64,000 bases of DNA from Rhodoferax sp. TH121 (GCF_002251855.1 NZ_NOXW01000020.1:248001-312000); one strand, 5' to 3'. Positions 11,048 to 19,837 are shown, numbered from the stretch's first letter. Numbers and translations are program-made. Notes: generated by a model from the sequence alone, not told the origin.

Positions 11048-12111
11048 CCGAAATCACCGCCACGCCCGACATGGGCATGCAGATCGTGCAGCGTCAGCGC
11101 CTGCGCGAGCTGCGCCGCTGGCGTTGGCTGGCCTTGTTTGTGATCCTGGGTTTACTCAGCCTGATGTTGGACGTGGCCACCGGTCCCTCCATGTTGGCGC
11201 TGGGTGATGTCGTGCGGACGCTGTTGTCGCCCGCGGCTGCAGACTCCATGACGCGCGCCATCGTGATGGACATGCGTCTGCCGATTGCGCTCATGGCGCT
11301 GGTGGTGGGGGCGGCCTTGGGCGTTGGCGGGGTCCAAATGCAAACCTTGCTCGACAACCCTCTGGCCAGCCCTTTCACGCTCGGTCTGGCTGCTGCAGCC
11401 GGATTCGGGGCTGCGCTGGCTTTGGTATCGGGGGGCTTTGGTCTTCCTCCGCTAGTGGCCATTCCCATTGGCGCATTTGTGTTCTGCATGCTGGCGGCCA
11501 GCCTCTTGTTCGGGCTGGCACTGATGCGCCATGTCAACAGCCAAACCATCATCCTGGCCGGCATTGCACTGCTGTTTCTCTTCCAGTCGTTGTTGTCCCT
11601 GCTGCAGTTTCTGGCGTCGCCCGAGCTGAACCAACAGATCATCTTCTGGCTGTTTGGCAGCCTCATGCGCACCACTTGGCCCATGCTGTGGATCACCGTT
11701 GGAGTGACGCTGGTGTGTGCGGTGCTGCTGCACCGCGATGCCTGGCAACTCACCTGCCTGCGCCTGGGTGAAACACGCGCGCGCAGCCTGGGGGTCAATG
11801 TCACGCGACTGCGCATCAAAACCCTGGTGCTCGTCGCCCTGATGACTGCGACTGCCATCAGCTTTGTGGGTGTCATCGGTTTCATCGGGCTGGTGGCGCC
11901 GCATGTCGCGCGCATGCAGGTAGGTGAAGACCAGCGTTTTCTGATTCCACAATCGGCGTTGTGCGGCGCAGTCATGCTCTCGGTGTCCTCAGTGCTGTCC
12001 AAATCCATCGTGCCCGGCGCGCTGTTTCCCATCGGGATCGTGACCGCGCTGATCGGCGTTCCTTTCATGATCTGGCTCATCCTGGGCAACCGAAAGCGTC
12101 ACCGTGCTTGA
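11044..12111 (+). CDS. FecCD-family ABC permease
   Basis: 355-residue inner-membrane permease with about ten hydrophobic segments. RLPIALMALVVGAALGVGG, the MQTLLDNPLASPFTLG motif and GFIGLVAPHVAR are signatures of the FecCD/BtuC family for iron-siderophore, haem and vitamin B12 import. It overlaps the second binding-protein gene by 4 bases and the ATPase gene by 8, so the order is binding protein 1, binding protein 2, permease, ATPase. Confidence 0.92.
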   Translation: MTEITATPDMGMQIVQRQRLRELRRWRWLALFVILGLLSLMLDVATGPSMLALGDVVRTLLSPAAADSMTRAIVMDMRLPIALMALVVGAALGVGGVQMQTLLDNPLASPFTLGLAAAAGFGAALALVSGGFGLPPLVAIPIGAFVFCMLAASLLFGLALMRHVNSQTIILAGIALLFLFQSLLSLLQFLASPELNQQIIFWLFGSLMRTTWPMLWITVGVTLVCAVLLHRDAWQLTCLRLGETRARSLGVNVTRLRIKTLVLVALMTATAISFVGVIGFIGLVAPHVARMQVGEDQRFLIPQSALCGAVMLSVSSVLSKSIVPGALFPIGIVTALIGVPFMIWLILGNRKRHRA

Positions 12112-12892
12112 ACTCCATGACCTGACCCTGCGCATCGGCGAATTAACCCTGGTCGAGGGGCTGAACCTGTCGCTGCAAGCTGGGCAACTGCACGTGATCA
12201 TTGGCCCCAATGGCACCGGCAAGACCAGCCTGCTGCGCGCCTTGTTTGGCGAGCTGCCCTTGACCCATGGCACCGTGCGTCTGCATGGCTCGGCCATGAC
12301 GCCCCACAATCTGCCCAGCTGGCGCCAAAGCATTGGCTACATGCCCCAAAACACCCAGCTCGACCTGGACCTGAGTGCGCTCGAAGTGGTGGTGCTGGGG
12401 CGCTTGCAGCGGCTATCCATGCGCCTGTCCGACGACGACCTGGGCGCGGCGCTGGAAGCCCTGCAGGCGCTGGACATCGCCCATCTGGCCGACCGCCCGG
12501 TACACACACTCAGCGGTGGGCAACGCCAGATGGTGCTATTTGCCCAGGTGCTACTGCGCCAGCCCAAGCTGATGCTGCTCGACGAACCCGTGAGCGCGCT
12601 GGACTTGAAGCACCAAATGCAGCTGATGGAACACCTGCAAATGCAGACGGCCGCCCAAGGCTGGGTCAGCGTGGCCGTGCTGCACGATCTGAACCTGGCG
12701 GCCCAGTTTGCCGACCAAATGATTGTGCTGGGTGATGGCCGCCTGCAAGCCTTTGGCCCACCGGCCCAGGTGCTGAGCCGCGACCTCATCCATCAGCTCT
12801 ACCACGTCCCGGTGGACGTGCTTCACGACCAGCAAGGCCAACCTTATGTGCGCACCCTGCGCACTCCACATCTGGCCCCCGCGAGCGCCTGA
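12104..12892 (+). CDS. ABC transporter ATP-binding protein (FepC/FhuC type)
   Basis: 262-residue ATPase energising the permease. Walker A GPNGTGKTS, ABC signature LSGGQRQ, Walker B LMLLDEPVSALD and the H-loop VAVLHDLN are all present. The start is a GTG within the end of the permease gene (8-base overlap). The C-terminal ~50 residues after the H-loop follow the usual FepC-like extension. Confidence 0.93.
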   Translation: MLELHDLTLRIGELTLVEGLNLSLQAGQLHVIIGPNGTGKTSLLRALFGELPLTHGTVRLHGSAMTPHNLPSWRQSIGYMPQNTQLDLDLSALEVVVLGRLQRLSMRLSDDDLGAALEALQALDIAHLADRPVHTLSGGQRQMVLFAQVLLRQPKLMLLDEPVSALDLKHQMQLMEHLQMQTAAQGWVSVAVLHDLNLAAQFADQMIVLGDGRLQAFGPPAQVLSRDLIHQLYHVPVDVLHDQQGQPYVRTLRTPHLAPASA

Positions 12893-13393
12893 ATGCTCCG
12901 GACGCCAACGAATCGCGATATGACAACCCACCCAACGCACCAGTATTCCCTGTATCGCTCCTTGCTGGGAGGCTTGTTGCTGCTTTGCAGCCTGTTCGCC
13001 TCGCCTGCTTGGAGCACCGAGCACGTAGTGCGCATGCTCAATGCGGGTGCCGACGGATCCATGGTGTTTGAGCCCGCCTTCGTGTATGCACAGGTCGGCG
13101 ACACAGTGCGCTTTGAGCCCACAAGCACTGGCCACTTCGTCCGCAGTCTGGCGGTCCCCGATGGTGCCAAGCCCTGGCTCAGCGAGCTTGATGTGCCATT
13201 TGTGGTGACGCTGTCGCACCAAGGTTTGTATTTCTACAACTGCCCACCCCACCTGATGATGGGGATGGTTGGGCTTATTCAGGTTGCAGAGGCAGTCAAT
13301 CGCAGCACCGCCACCGCCGTCATGAAGTCCACGCAGGGACGCATATACAGCCATGCGGCCCGTGTTGACAGCTTGCTGGCACTCGTAAGGTGA
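12893..13393 (+). CDS. Pseudoazurin-like cupredoxin
   Basis: Predicted periplasmic type 1 copper protein, 166 residues from the ATG that directly follows the ATPase stop (an internal ATG at 12920 is also possible). The signal peptide ends near PAWS|TEHV. The mature part aligns with pseudoazurin (VRMLNAGADGSMVFEPAFV). The copper ligands are all present: His81 in TGHFV, Cys117, His120 and Met125 in NCPPHLMMGM, with the C-x2-H-x4-M spacing of pseudoazurin. Known pseudoazurins donate electrons to denitrification enzymes, but none is nearby; here it sits inside a metal-chelate uptake operon and may handle redox release or copper. Confidence 0.82.
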   Translation: MLRTPTNRDMTTHPTHQYSLYRSLLGGLLLLCSLFASPAWSTEHVVRMLNAGADGSMVFEPAFVYAQVGDTVRFEPTSTGHFVRSLAVPDGAKPWLSELDVPFVVTLSHQGLYFYNCPPHLMMGMVGLIQVAEAVNRSTATAVMKSTQGRIYSHAARVDSLLALVR

Positions 13394-14613
13394 GCCCGTG
13401 GCGCGGGCTCAGTCCTGCCGCCCGCGTGTTGGTGGCCAACGGGCTGGCGTTCAACCTGGGCTTTTACATGCTCATGCCCTACCTGGCGCAGCACCTGGGG
13501 GCGGACTTGGGGCTGGCGGGGTGGATCACCGGGCTGGTTATGGGCCTGCGCGTCTTCAGCCAGCAAGGCTTGTTTTTGCTGGGCGGCTGGCTCGGCGACC
13601 GCCTGGGTTACCGCAGGGCCATCGTCTGGGGCTGTTGTTTGCGCGGCCTGGGCTTTGTCTTGTTGGGTTGGGCCCAGGCGCTGCCGCTGCTGCTGCTGGC
13701 CGCCTTTCTGACCGGCTTTGCTGGCGCGCTGTTCACCCCGTGTGCCCAAGCCAGCCTGGCCGCCCAGTGCCCCGACCTGTCACAGCGCCGCTATGCCTTC
13801 ACCCTGCACAACGTGGCCAGCGAAGTCGGCATGCTGCTCGGCCCCCTGATCGGGCTGGCGCTGCTGAACGTGGACTTCCGCCTGACCGGCTGTGTGGCCG
13901 GCGGGCTGTTCCTGCTGTTTGGTGCACTGCAATGGCGCTTGTTGCCCCCAGACCAAGGTGTGCCCAAGCCCCTCAGCCAGTTGGCATCCGGCACAGTGCA
14001 CGCATCCCCCAAATCTCTATTCACCCAGTTGGCAGATCCCAGCCTGCTGCGCTTTGTCGGCTTCTGCGCCACCTACCAGGTGATGTTTCACCAGCTCTAC
14101 CTGGCGGTGCCTGCCTATGTCCAAACACACGGCCTGGGCAGCAGCGCGCTTAGCGCCGTGTTCACGGTCAGCGCGGTGGTGGGCATTGCCTTGCAATGGC
14201 CCGTGAGCCGCTGGCTTGTGCCACGCCTGGGCGATGCTGCCGCGATGGGGAGTGGTTTGGCGCTCATGGGCGCGGCTTTTCTGTCGCCCCTGGTGCTGGC
14301 GGCCTGGCCGCAGGCAGCCATGCTCGTGCTCGCAACCCTGTTGTCGCTGGGTTCCATCTTGTGTTTTCCGCTGTTTGCCACCGTGTTGCCCCGCTATGCG
14401 CGGGACTGCCCACTGGGCACCTGTTATGGCTTCATGTCAAGCGTCGGGGGCTGTGCCGCGCTGGTGGGGCAGGCGGCCGTAGGTGCAGGCCTGGGCACCG
14501 CCCAGGCAACGCCCGCCAGCGGCGTCTGGCTGGCCCTGGCTGCCTGCGGCGTGGTAGGCGGGCTTGGACTCTGGCGTGTGACACGAACCCAAGGCACGCC
14601 CGACACCCGGTAG
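13390..14613 (+). CDS. MFS transporter (MdtH-like)
   Basis: 407-residue major facilitator with about 12 hydrophobic segments. The N-terminal half resembles MdtH-type drug or metabolite exporters (GLRVFSQQGLFLLGGWLGDRLGYR is the loop 2-3 signature region). The GTG start overlaps the cupredoxin stop (GTGA), making it the last gene of the six-gene operon. In iron-uptake operons such MFS proteins often export a siderophore or recycle it; that role is inferred. Confidence 0.82.
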   Translation: MSPWRGLSPAARVLVANGLAFNLGFYMLMPYLAQHLGADLGLAGWITGLVMGLRVFSQQGLFLLGGWLGDRLGYRRAIVWGCCLRGLGFVLLGWAQALPLLLLAAFLTGFAGALFTPCAQASLAAQCPDLSQRRYAFTLHNVASEVGMLLGPLIGLALLNVDFRLTGCVAGGLFLLFGALQWRLLPPDQGVPKPLSQLASGTVHASPKSLFTQLADPSLLRFVGFCATYQVMFHQLYLAVPAYVQTHGLGSSALSAVFTVSAVVGIALQWPVSRWLVPRLGDAAAMGSGLALMGAAFLSPLVLAAWPQAAMLVLATLLSLGSILCFPLFATVLPRYARDCPLGTCYGFMSSVGGCAALVGQAAVGAGLGTAQATPASGVWLALAACGVVGGLGLWRVTRTQGTPDTR

Positions 14614-14709
14614 TCATCTCTCTGCATGACGCCACACCCGCCAACATCCAATGCGGCGTGTTGCCCATGGTCGAGATAGCACGGATACACCGTCTCAGCG
14701 CGTTAATAT

Positions 14710-14766
14710 GCTATCAAAACAGAAGCTGCTCGCGCAATATCCATAAGGCCTGGAGGCCAATTTGAT
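14710..14766 (+). repeat. Dispersed hairpin/GCTCGCGC repeat copy
   Basis: Full intergenic copy: GCTATCAAAACAGAAGC, TGCTCGCGCAATATCC, then GGCCTGGAGGCCAATTTGAT. It lies between the MFS gene and the convergent RidA gene, the only notable content of the 14614-14819 gap. Confidence 0.85.
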
Positions 14767-14819
14767 TCAAATTAACGTGACTGAAAAGTCTGGCCCATGC
14801 CATGGCCAGCCCAGTACGC

Positions 14820-15215
14820 TCAAGCCTCTGGCAGCTTGGCAATCACCTTGATCTCGAACTGAAAGCCGTAGAGCCAGGTCACGCCAATACCCGTCAGCGT
14901 GGGGTGCGGAGCAGGGCCCCAGAACTCATGGATCACCGGCCAGATGGTCTCCAGATGTTTCTCGGGGTCCACGATAAACACCGTGACGTCGATCACGTCA
15001 TCAAAGGTGCAGCCCGCAGCAGCCAGGATGGCATTGAGGTTCTCAAACGCTAGGCGCACCTGCTTCGTCAAATCGGGTTCTGGTGAGCCATCCGGCTTGC
15101 TGCCCACCTGGCCTGACACAAACAAAAAACCATTCGATTGGATGGCGGGCGAGTAGCGGTTCTGCTCATAAAGCGCCTGGCGCCCGGCGGGAAAAACAAC
15201 ATGGCGGACTGACAT
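14820..15215 (-). CDS. RidA/YjgF family protein
   Basis: 131-residue member of the RidA (YER057c/UK114) family, which hydrolyses reactive enamine/imine intermediates or acts on related substrates. SPAIQSNGFLFVSGQVG and the LNAILAAAG...VIDVTVFI block are typical. Divergent from a LysR gene with a dyad between them, so its expression is probably controlled by that regulator. It lacks the RidA catalytic-site arginine block in its canonical archetype form, so it may belong to a Rid1-7 side group; specificity is uncertain. Confidence 0.82.
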   Translation of the reverse strand: MSVRHVVFPAGRQALYEQNRYSPAIQSNGFLFVSGQVGSKPDGSPEPDLTKQVRLAFENLNAILAAAGCTFDDVIDVTVFIVDPEKHLETIWPVIHEFWGPAPHPTLTGIGVTWLYGFQFEIKVIAKLPEA

Positions 15216-15262
15216 GGAATACCTCGATGAATGGTGGGAGTGAAGACAAAAGCCAACTGGCT

Positions 15263-15280
15263 CGCCCTGAATTTAGGGCG
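15263..15280. promoter_or_regulatory. Dyad in the RidA-LysR intergenic region
   Basis: CGCCCT and AGGGCG form a perfect 6-bp inverted repeat around GAATTT, between the divergent RidA and LysR genes. It is a plausible LysR binding site (interrupted dyad with a T...A frame). Confidence 0.5.
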
Positions 15281-15362
15281 CCATGCCCGCGGGATAAACC
15301 AGCAAGTCGCACAATCACTGTTTGCAGTTCCCAAACAATCGACGGGGTAAGGTGAGGCCGAG

Positions 15363-16289
15363 ATGGACCGTTTTGATGCAATGCAAGCCTTTGTGCGTGT
15401 GGTGGAGACCGGCAGCTTTACCAAGGCTGCGCTCACCCTGCACATGAGCAAAACCACGGTGACCCAGCTGGTGCAGCAGCTGGAGGCACGGCTGCGCGTC
15501 AAGCTGCTCAACCGCACCACGCGGCAAGTCCACGTCACCGCCGATGGCGCGGCCTACTACGAGCGGGCGGTGCGCCTGCTGGTGGACCTGGACGATGCCG
15601 AGACCAGCCTGTCCAGCGCCACCGCTGCACCCCGGGGGCGGCTGCGTGTGGATGTTCCAAGTCCGCTGGCGCGCATGCTGTTGGTTCCCGCATTCCCAGA
15701 GTTCCACGCCCGTTATCCGGACCTGCAGATCGAGATGGGCGTGAGTGACCGCCTGGTCGACCTTATCGGTGACAACGTGGACTGCGTGATACGCGGTGGG
15801 GAAGTCACCCAACCCTCGCTCATCGCGCGCCATGTGGGCGACCTGCAGCTTGGCGTGTATGCGGCGCCCAGTTATCTGCAAAGGGTCAGCCAACCCCTGC
15901 ACCCTTTGGACCTGGAAGCAGACCCGCACCGCATCGTCGGCTTTTTGTCGTCACGCACCGGCAAGCTCTTGCCCAGCACCCTGCGCCACGGCGATGCGCG
16001 CATCGAAGTCAAAGGCAAACACGCCCTGGCCGTTGACGATGGCAACGCCTACCTTGCCGCTGGCTTGGCGGGCGTGGGGGTGCTGTGGCTGCCGCATTAC
16101 ATGGCCAAGCCCCACCTGGCGCGTGGCGAACTCGTGCCCTTGTTCCAAGACTGGGCGTTAGACCCCATGCCCCTGTACTTGGCCTTCCATCCCAACCGCC
16201 ATGTCAGCGTCAAGTTGCGCGTCTTTATCAACTGGGTTGTGGAGGTGATGGCAGAGCACGCGCCCATCGCAGCCGGAGCAAGCGATTGA
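15363..16289 (+). CDS. LysR-family transcriptional regulator
   Basis: 308 residues: N-terminal winged helix (RFDAMQAFVRVVETGSFTKA, then MSKTTVTQLVQQLEARL) and a C-terminal periplasmic-binding-type effector domain. It belongs to the large CrgA/AaeR-like group with the LLNRTTRQVHVT wing. Divergent from the RidA gene, its likely target. Confidence 0.9.
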   Translation: MDRFDAMQAFVRVVETGSFTKAALTLHMSKTTVTQLVQQLEARLRVKLLNRTTRQVHVTADGAAYYERAVRLLVDLDDAETSLSSATAAPRGRLRVDVPSPLARMLLVPAFPEFHARYPDLQIEMGVSDRLVDLIGDNVDCVIRGGEVTQPSLIARHVGDLQLGVYAAPSYLQRVSQPLHPLDLEADPHRIVGFLSSRTGKLLPSTLRHGDARIEVKGKHALAVDDGNAYLAAGLAGVGVLWLPHYMAKPHLARGELVPLFQDWALDPMPLYLAFHPNRHVSVKLRVFINWVVEVMAEHAPIAAGASD

Positions 16290-16342
16290 ATGAAGCATCC
16301 GTGTTTTCGTCAAATCCGCAGACATAATTGAACAAGAGATCT

Positions 16343-16399
16343 GCTATGCATTGAGTAGCTGCTCGCGCAATATCCACGGGCTCTAGAGGCCTCTTTGAC
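16343..16399 (+). repeat. Dispersed hairpin/GCTCGCGC repeat copy
   Basis: GCTATGCATTGAGTAGC hairpin, TGCTCGCGCAATATCCACGG, then GCTCTAGAGGCCTCTTTGA. It occupies most of the 16290-16425 gap, ahead of the EamA gene. Confidence 0.85.
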
Positions 16400-16425
16400 A
16401 TATATCCTGTGTACTGACTGCTGCA

Positions 16426-17349
16426 ATGTCTTCCATGTCGCACCAAGCAAGCTATCCGCCCAACGCAGCCCGCCTGGGCCTGCTGGCCGCCTGCGGCGCG
16501 GGCTTTCTGTGGGGCACGGGCGCGCTCATCGTGAACGTGCTCATCGCGCGCCATGGTTTCACGCCAGAGAACATTTCTTTATGGCGTTTTCTGGTGGGGG
16601 CCATTGCATTGATGGCCGTGTTTGCGCGTCGCAACTTGTGGGCTGCGGTGCGGCCGCGCCTGGGCTTGGTGCTGGTGGCTGGCACCTGCATGGCCATGTA
16701 TGTGCTGTGCTGGTTTTTGGGCATTGAGCGCATAGGCGCCTCCATTCCCACGCTGATTGCCCTGTGTTTGCCCCCGGTGCTCGTCACCCTGTGGGCGCTG
16801 ATGAAGGGGCGGGAGCGCCTGGATGTGAGCTTGGTGCTGGCGCTTGTGGCGGCGCTGGGGGGAACGGTTTTGCTGGTGTTGCGCCATGGGGGCGCAGCCG
16901 GTGGCAGCGGCGCGATGGTGGCTGGCGTGGCGTTCTCTGTGGCATCGGCCGTGCTCTACGCCGGGTTTACCTTGGTCAGCGGGCGCTTGTCGCACGACCT
17001 AGGGGCAGGGCAGGCCGCAGCGTGCCTTACGCTGGTGGCAGCGGTGGTTATGGGCTTGACCGGATTCTTTCGGCCCTTGGTGTGGCCTGCCGACGTGCCG
17101 CCCCAAGCGTGGTTTCTCTACCTGGGTGTGGTCACCGCAGCGCTGGCCCTGCTGGCGTTTAGCTGGGGCGCTGCGCGCCTGAGCCCCACAGCGCTGACCG
17201 TGGCCACACTGGTAGAGCCGCTGACTGCCGTGGTGCTGGCCGCCTTGCTCTTGGGCGAATCGCTGGCGCCACTGCAATGGTTGGGTGGGGCGTTGCTGAT
17301 CGGCAGCATCTGGGCACTGGGCAAGCGTTGCGCAAGTGCGCACGGATAG
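16426..17349 (+). CDS. EamA/DMT-family transporter
   Basis: 307-residue drug/metabolite transporter with ten predicted membrane segments in two EamA repeats (about 18-150 and 160-300). Probably exports a small metabolite; the substrate is unknown. The ATG at 16426 gives the full first segment; a second ATG at 16435 is possible. Repeat copies lie immediately before and after it. Confidence 0.85.
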   Translation: MSSMSHQASYPPNAARLGLLAACGAGFLWGTGALIVNVLIARHGFTPENISLWRFLVGAIALMAVFARRNLWAAVRPRLGLVLVAGTCMAMYVLCWFLGIERIGASIPTLIALCLPPVLVTLWALMKGRERLDVSLVLALVAALGGTVLLVLRHGGAAGGSGAMVAGVAFSVASAVLYAGFTLVSGRLSHDLGAGQAAACLTLVAAVVMGLTGFFRPLVWPADVPPQAWFLYLGVVTAALALLAFSWGAARLSPTALTVATLVEPLTAVVLAALLLGESLAPLQWLGGALLIGSIWALGKRCASAHG

Positions 17350-17356
17350 TCAGTTT

Positions 17357-17464
17357 GCTATCAAAATAGAAGCTGCTCGCGCAATATCCACGGGGTCTAT
17401 AGGCCAATTTGACCCATAAACGCCACCGAAACACCTGCTGGGGCTACAGCGCGTTGGCCGAAGG
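17357..17464 (+). repeat. 108-bp direct repeat, left copy (contains dispersed repeat plus a regulator-gene remnant)
   Basis: Aligns without gaps to 18672-18779 with 15 mismatches in 108 bases. Bases 17357-17412 are a full copy of the dispersed repeat. The last part, ending CTACAGCGCGTTGGCCGAAGG, corresponds to the final codons (PSANAL stop on the - strand) of the ArsR-like gene whose intact end lies in the right copy. It is thus a remnant of a duplicated gene end. Confidence 0.85.
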
Positions 17465-17517
17465 ATATTTGTCCAGCGGCGGGTAGTATCTGCGTGATAT
17501 CTAAGGGAGGATTTTCG

Positions 17518-18627
17518 ATGGCTGATACACCGAAGACTAACTGTGCCATTGCAGACAACTGGAGCTTTCAGACTGTGGCGCACGCCCTTTCGAAAGGACT
17601 CGAAATGGGCGAAGCCTCTTTAATCCGCATCGACCAAAAAACAAGTTCTCACGAGTTTTCAGATGTGCCAGCAGGAGCATTTGCCGTTGAGGCAGTCTTC
17701 GATTTGATAGCTGACATCGTGCTTCGAGAGCAAATATGGGTCGACGAAGCTTTCCGTACGTCATGGGAAGGTAAGCATCCGGGGCTGGATCAATTGGTGG
17801 CGAAAGGCGTGGTCGTGCCCTTTCGCTTCCTTGGTCAGCCGCAAGAGTTAGATGAGCCTCGGCGGTTTTATACGTCCAAGTTGTGTGTCACAGAGTCGCT
17901 AAAACAAGCACAGCGGGAAAATGAGGAAGGTTGGAGACGCGATAGGACAACTCCCCACCCGTATCTTTCCCAAATAGTTTGGGGTGGTGCCGGTATGCTT
18001 GCCCGCTCGCTTGTGTATCGACATGCGTACACGCCATTCCCCGCACGGCGTCACCTCATGATTGCTGCCGGTGTTGCCTGGGCACCTGACGCCGCCCGCA
18101 ATTTGCGCGCCCTTGTCACTGAAAAGCAAGCGCGAATGAGTGTTTTAGAAGGCGCCGGCGCGCGCGTTACCCAGCTAAAGGTCAACGGTGCCGAGATTGC
18201 CGCACTTGCGATCCGCGAATCATCTACGCCCAAAGATTTGCTTGAGGTGGCTTTGCAGTTACGTGCTGAGTACGCCGAGCTCCGTGCGTGGATCACTGAT
18301 TATCAAAGGGCACTTGAAGAGGATGACGCTCGGACACTCGGGAAGTGTGAAAGTCTTTTGCGATCTGTCTCATCCTTTGTGGATGCTCGGCTAGGTCGTA
18401 GTACATCGTCGGGGCCGACGTTCACCTTGGGCTGGGGGGTAATGCAAGCAGCGCTACAAGGAAATCCATTGGATTCGGTACTGAATCGATTCGGAGTACG
18501 AGCGCAAATAAACAAGTTGATGTTTCAGCAAGGATCGAAACAAGACTTAACGAAATTGCTTGCAATTTTTGGTCAACGCACCAGTAGCAATGGGCTCCAG
18601 ATCGCGGAGTATTTTCAGGTCCGTTAA
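17518..18627 (+). CDS. Hypothetical protein in a repeat-flanked accessory islet
   Basis: 369 residues, no family recognised. The start ATG at 17518 has a strong GGGAGG ribosome site. No signal peptide or membrane segment is evident. The N-terminal half is mixed; residues around 240-300 look helical (DLLEVALQLRAEYAELRAW...). Its base composition is visibly less GC-rich and its codon use freer than its neighbours. It lies exactly between two 108-bp direct repeats, which suggests it was acquired as a unit. No partner gene is included. Confidence 0.75.
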   Translation: MADTPKTNCAIADNWSFQTVAHALSKGLEMGEASLIRIDQKTSSHEFSDVPAGAFAVEAVFDLIADIVLREQIWVDEAFRTSWEGKHPGLDQLVAKGVVVPFRFLGQPQELDEPRRFYTSKLCVTESLKQAQRENEEGWRRDRTTPHPYLSQIVWGGAGMLARSLVYRHAYTPFPARRHLMIAAGVAWAPDAARNLRALVTEKQARMSVLEGAGARVTQLKVNGAEIAALAIRESSTPKDLLEVALQLRAEYAELRAWITDYQRALEEDDARTLGKCESLLRSVSSFVDARLGRSTSSGPTFTLGWGVMQAALQGNPLDSVLNRFGVRAQINKLMFQQGSKQDLTKLLAIFGQRTSSNGLQIAEYFQVR

Positions 18628-18671
18628 TTGCTCTCTTCTAGAGTTAGATTTGTGTCTAAGCTGCTTGAAAC

Positions 18672-18779
18672 GCTATAAAAAAAGAAGCTGCTCGCGCAAT
18701 ATCCACGGGCACTAGAGGCCAATTTGACTCATAAACGCCAGCGAAATGCCGGTGGAGCCTACAGCGCGTTGACCGAAGG
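18672..18779 (+). repeat. 108-bp direct repeat, right copy
   Basis: Right partner of 17357-17464 (93 of 108 bases identical, no gaps). It comprises a dispersed-repeat copy (18672-18727, with GCTATAAAAAAAGAAGC in place of the usual hairpin) and the 3' end of the ArsR-like gene, whose stop is at 18759. Confidence 0.85.
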
Positions 18780-19475
18780 CAGCAGGGCGGCCAGGTGCTT
18801 GCGCCCCAGTGGCGTGACCTCCAGCGCGCGCTCACCGTCATGGCGGCGCAGCCAGCCGTGTTGCAGGCAGTGCGCCAGCAGCGCCTTGGGTAGTTTGCCC
18901 GCCATGTGGTCGCGCCGCTCGGACCAATCCAGGCAGCGGTAGGCCAGGCGGGCGGAAGCGGAGGCTTTGTCCATGCCGTCCATCGCAAAGCCCATCGCAT
19001 CCAGCCCAGCCTTGCCCTGCGCGGTAAGCAGGTAGCCATCGCCCGCCGGGGCCAGCCATTCCTTGGACAGCAGCTGCGAAAACATCTCCACGCCCAGTTG
19101 CCCCGCCAGGTGCCCGTAGCAGCAGCGGGCAAAGCGCAGCCGCTGGCGCGTGGGGTTGGCCCAGGCGGCGGTGTGGGTGCGGCGCTCGGCCATCAGCGCC
19201 AGCGCCTCCAGCGCGTGGGCTACCTCATCGTCAGCCAGCTTGTAGTAGCGGTGCCGCCCGCGCTGTTCGCACACCAGCAGCTCCGCCGCCATCAGCTTGC
19301 CCAGGTGCCCGCTGGCCGTAGCCGGCGAGACCGACGCAGCGCGCGCCAGCTCCCCCGCGCTGGCGTAGTCGCCCGCCAGCAGGTAGCTCAGCATGCGCGC
19401 CCGCGTGGCGTCGGCAATCACGGCGGCCAGGCTGGCCAGCCGGGGTTCAAACGGGGCGGGGGAGGGAGTTGTCAT
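18759..19475 (-). CDS. ArsR-type winged-helix transcriptional regulator
   Basis: 238 residues: an ArsR-like winged helix in the first ~95 (DATRARMLSYLLAGDYASAGELARAA then VSPATASGHLGKLMAAELL) followed by a C-terminal extension of ~140 residues. No metal-binding Cys motif is seen in the recognition helix, so it probably senses an organic ligand. The start at 19475 was chosen because the upstream extension is unconserved in type and overlaps the preceding gene. It ends the NIPSNAP-ABM-regulator operon, 5 bases after the ABM gene, and likely autoregulates it. Confidence 0.85.
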   Translation of the reverse strand: MTTPSPAPFEPRLASLAAVIADATRARMLSYLLAGDYASAGELARAASVSPATASGHLGKLMAAELLVCEQRGRHRYYKLADDEVAHALEALALMAERRTHTAAWANPTRQRLRFARCCYGHLAGQLGVEMFSQLLSKEWLAPAGDGYLLTAQGKAGLDAMGFAMDGMDKASASARLAYRCLDWSERRDHMAGKLPKALLAHCLQHGWLRRHDGERALEVTPLGRKHLAALLPSVNAL

Positions 19476-19480
19476 GCGGG

Positions 19481-19837
19481 TCAGGAGTGGGGCGCCAGCA
19501 GTGCCAAGTTGGAATCGTCCGGGGCCTCGCTGCGCTGCGTTTGAGTGTAGTCGCGCAGCACCTGCGCCACGCGGATGCGGTAGTCGGCAAACACCGCCGC
19601 GCGCCCCTCGGCCTGCCCGGAGCGGTGGTTGGCCTGGTTGCGCCATGCGCGCACGGCGGCTTCGTCGCGCCAGTAGCTCAAAGACAAATAGGTACCGGGC
19701 CGCGTCAGGCTTTGAAACCTCTCCACCGACTCAAAGCCGTCAATGGCCTGCAAATGCTCGCCCAGCATGGCCGCAATGTCAAAGTAGCGGGCCTCTTGCC
19801 CCGGCAGGGGCGTCACCTCAAACAGCACGGCGATCAT
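19481..19837 (-). CDS. Antibiotic biosynthesis monooxygenase (ABM) domain protein
   Basis: 118-residue protein with the dimeric alpha/beta-barrel ABM fold ([45 protein letters not shown]). Such proteins are small cofactor-free monooxygenases or stress proteins. The start overlaps the NIPSNAP stop by 4 bases. Confidence 0.85.
   Translation of the reverse strand: MIAVLFEVTPLPGQEARYFDIAAMLGEHLQAIDGFESVERFQSLTRPGTYLSLSYWRDEAAVRAWRNQANHRSGQAEGRAAVFADYRIRVAQVLRDYTQTQRSEAPDDSNLALLAPHS

Noticed and set aside
12893..13393. Calling the cupredoxin a functional denitrification pseudoazurin
   Set aside because: The copper site matches, but no nitrite or nitrous oxide reductase gene is near. Kept as pseudoazurin-like only.
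17350..18758. Possible IS or transposon around the islet gene
   Set aside because: No transposase, no terminal inverted repeats, and the flanking direct repeats are far longer than target-site duplications.
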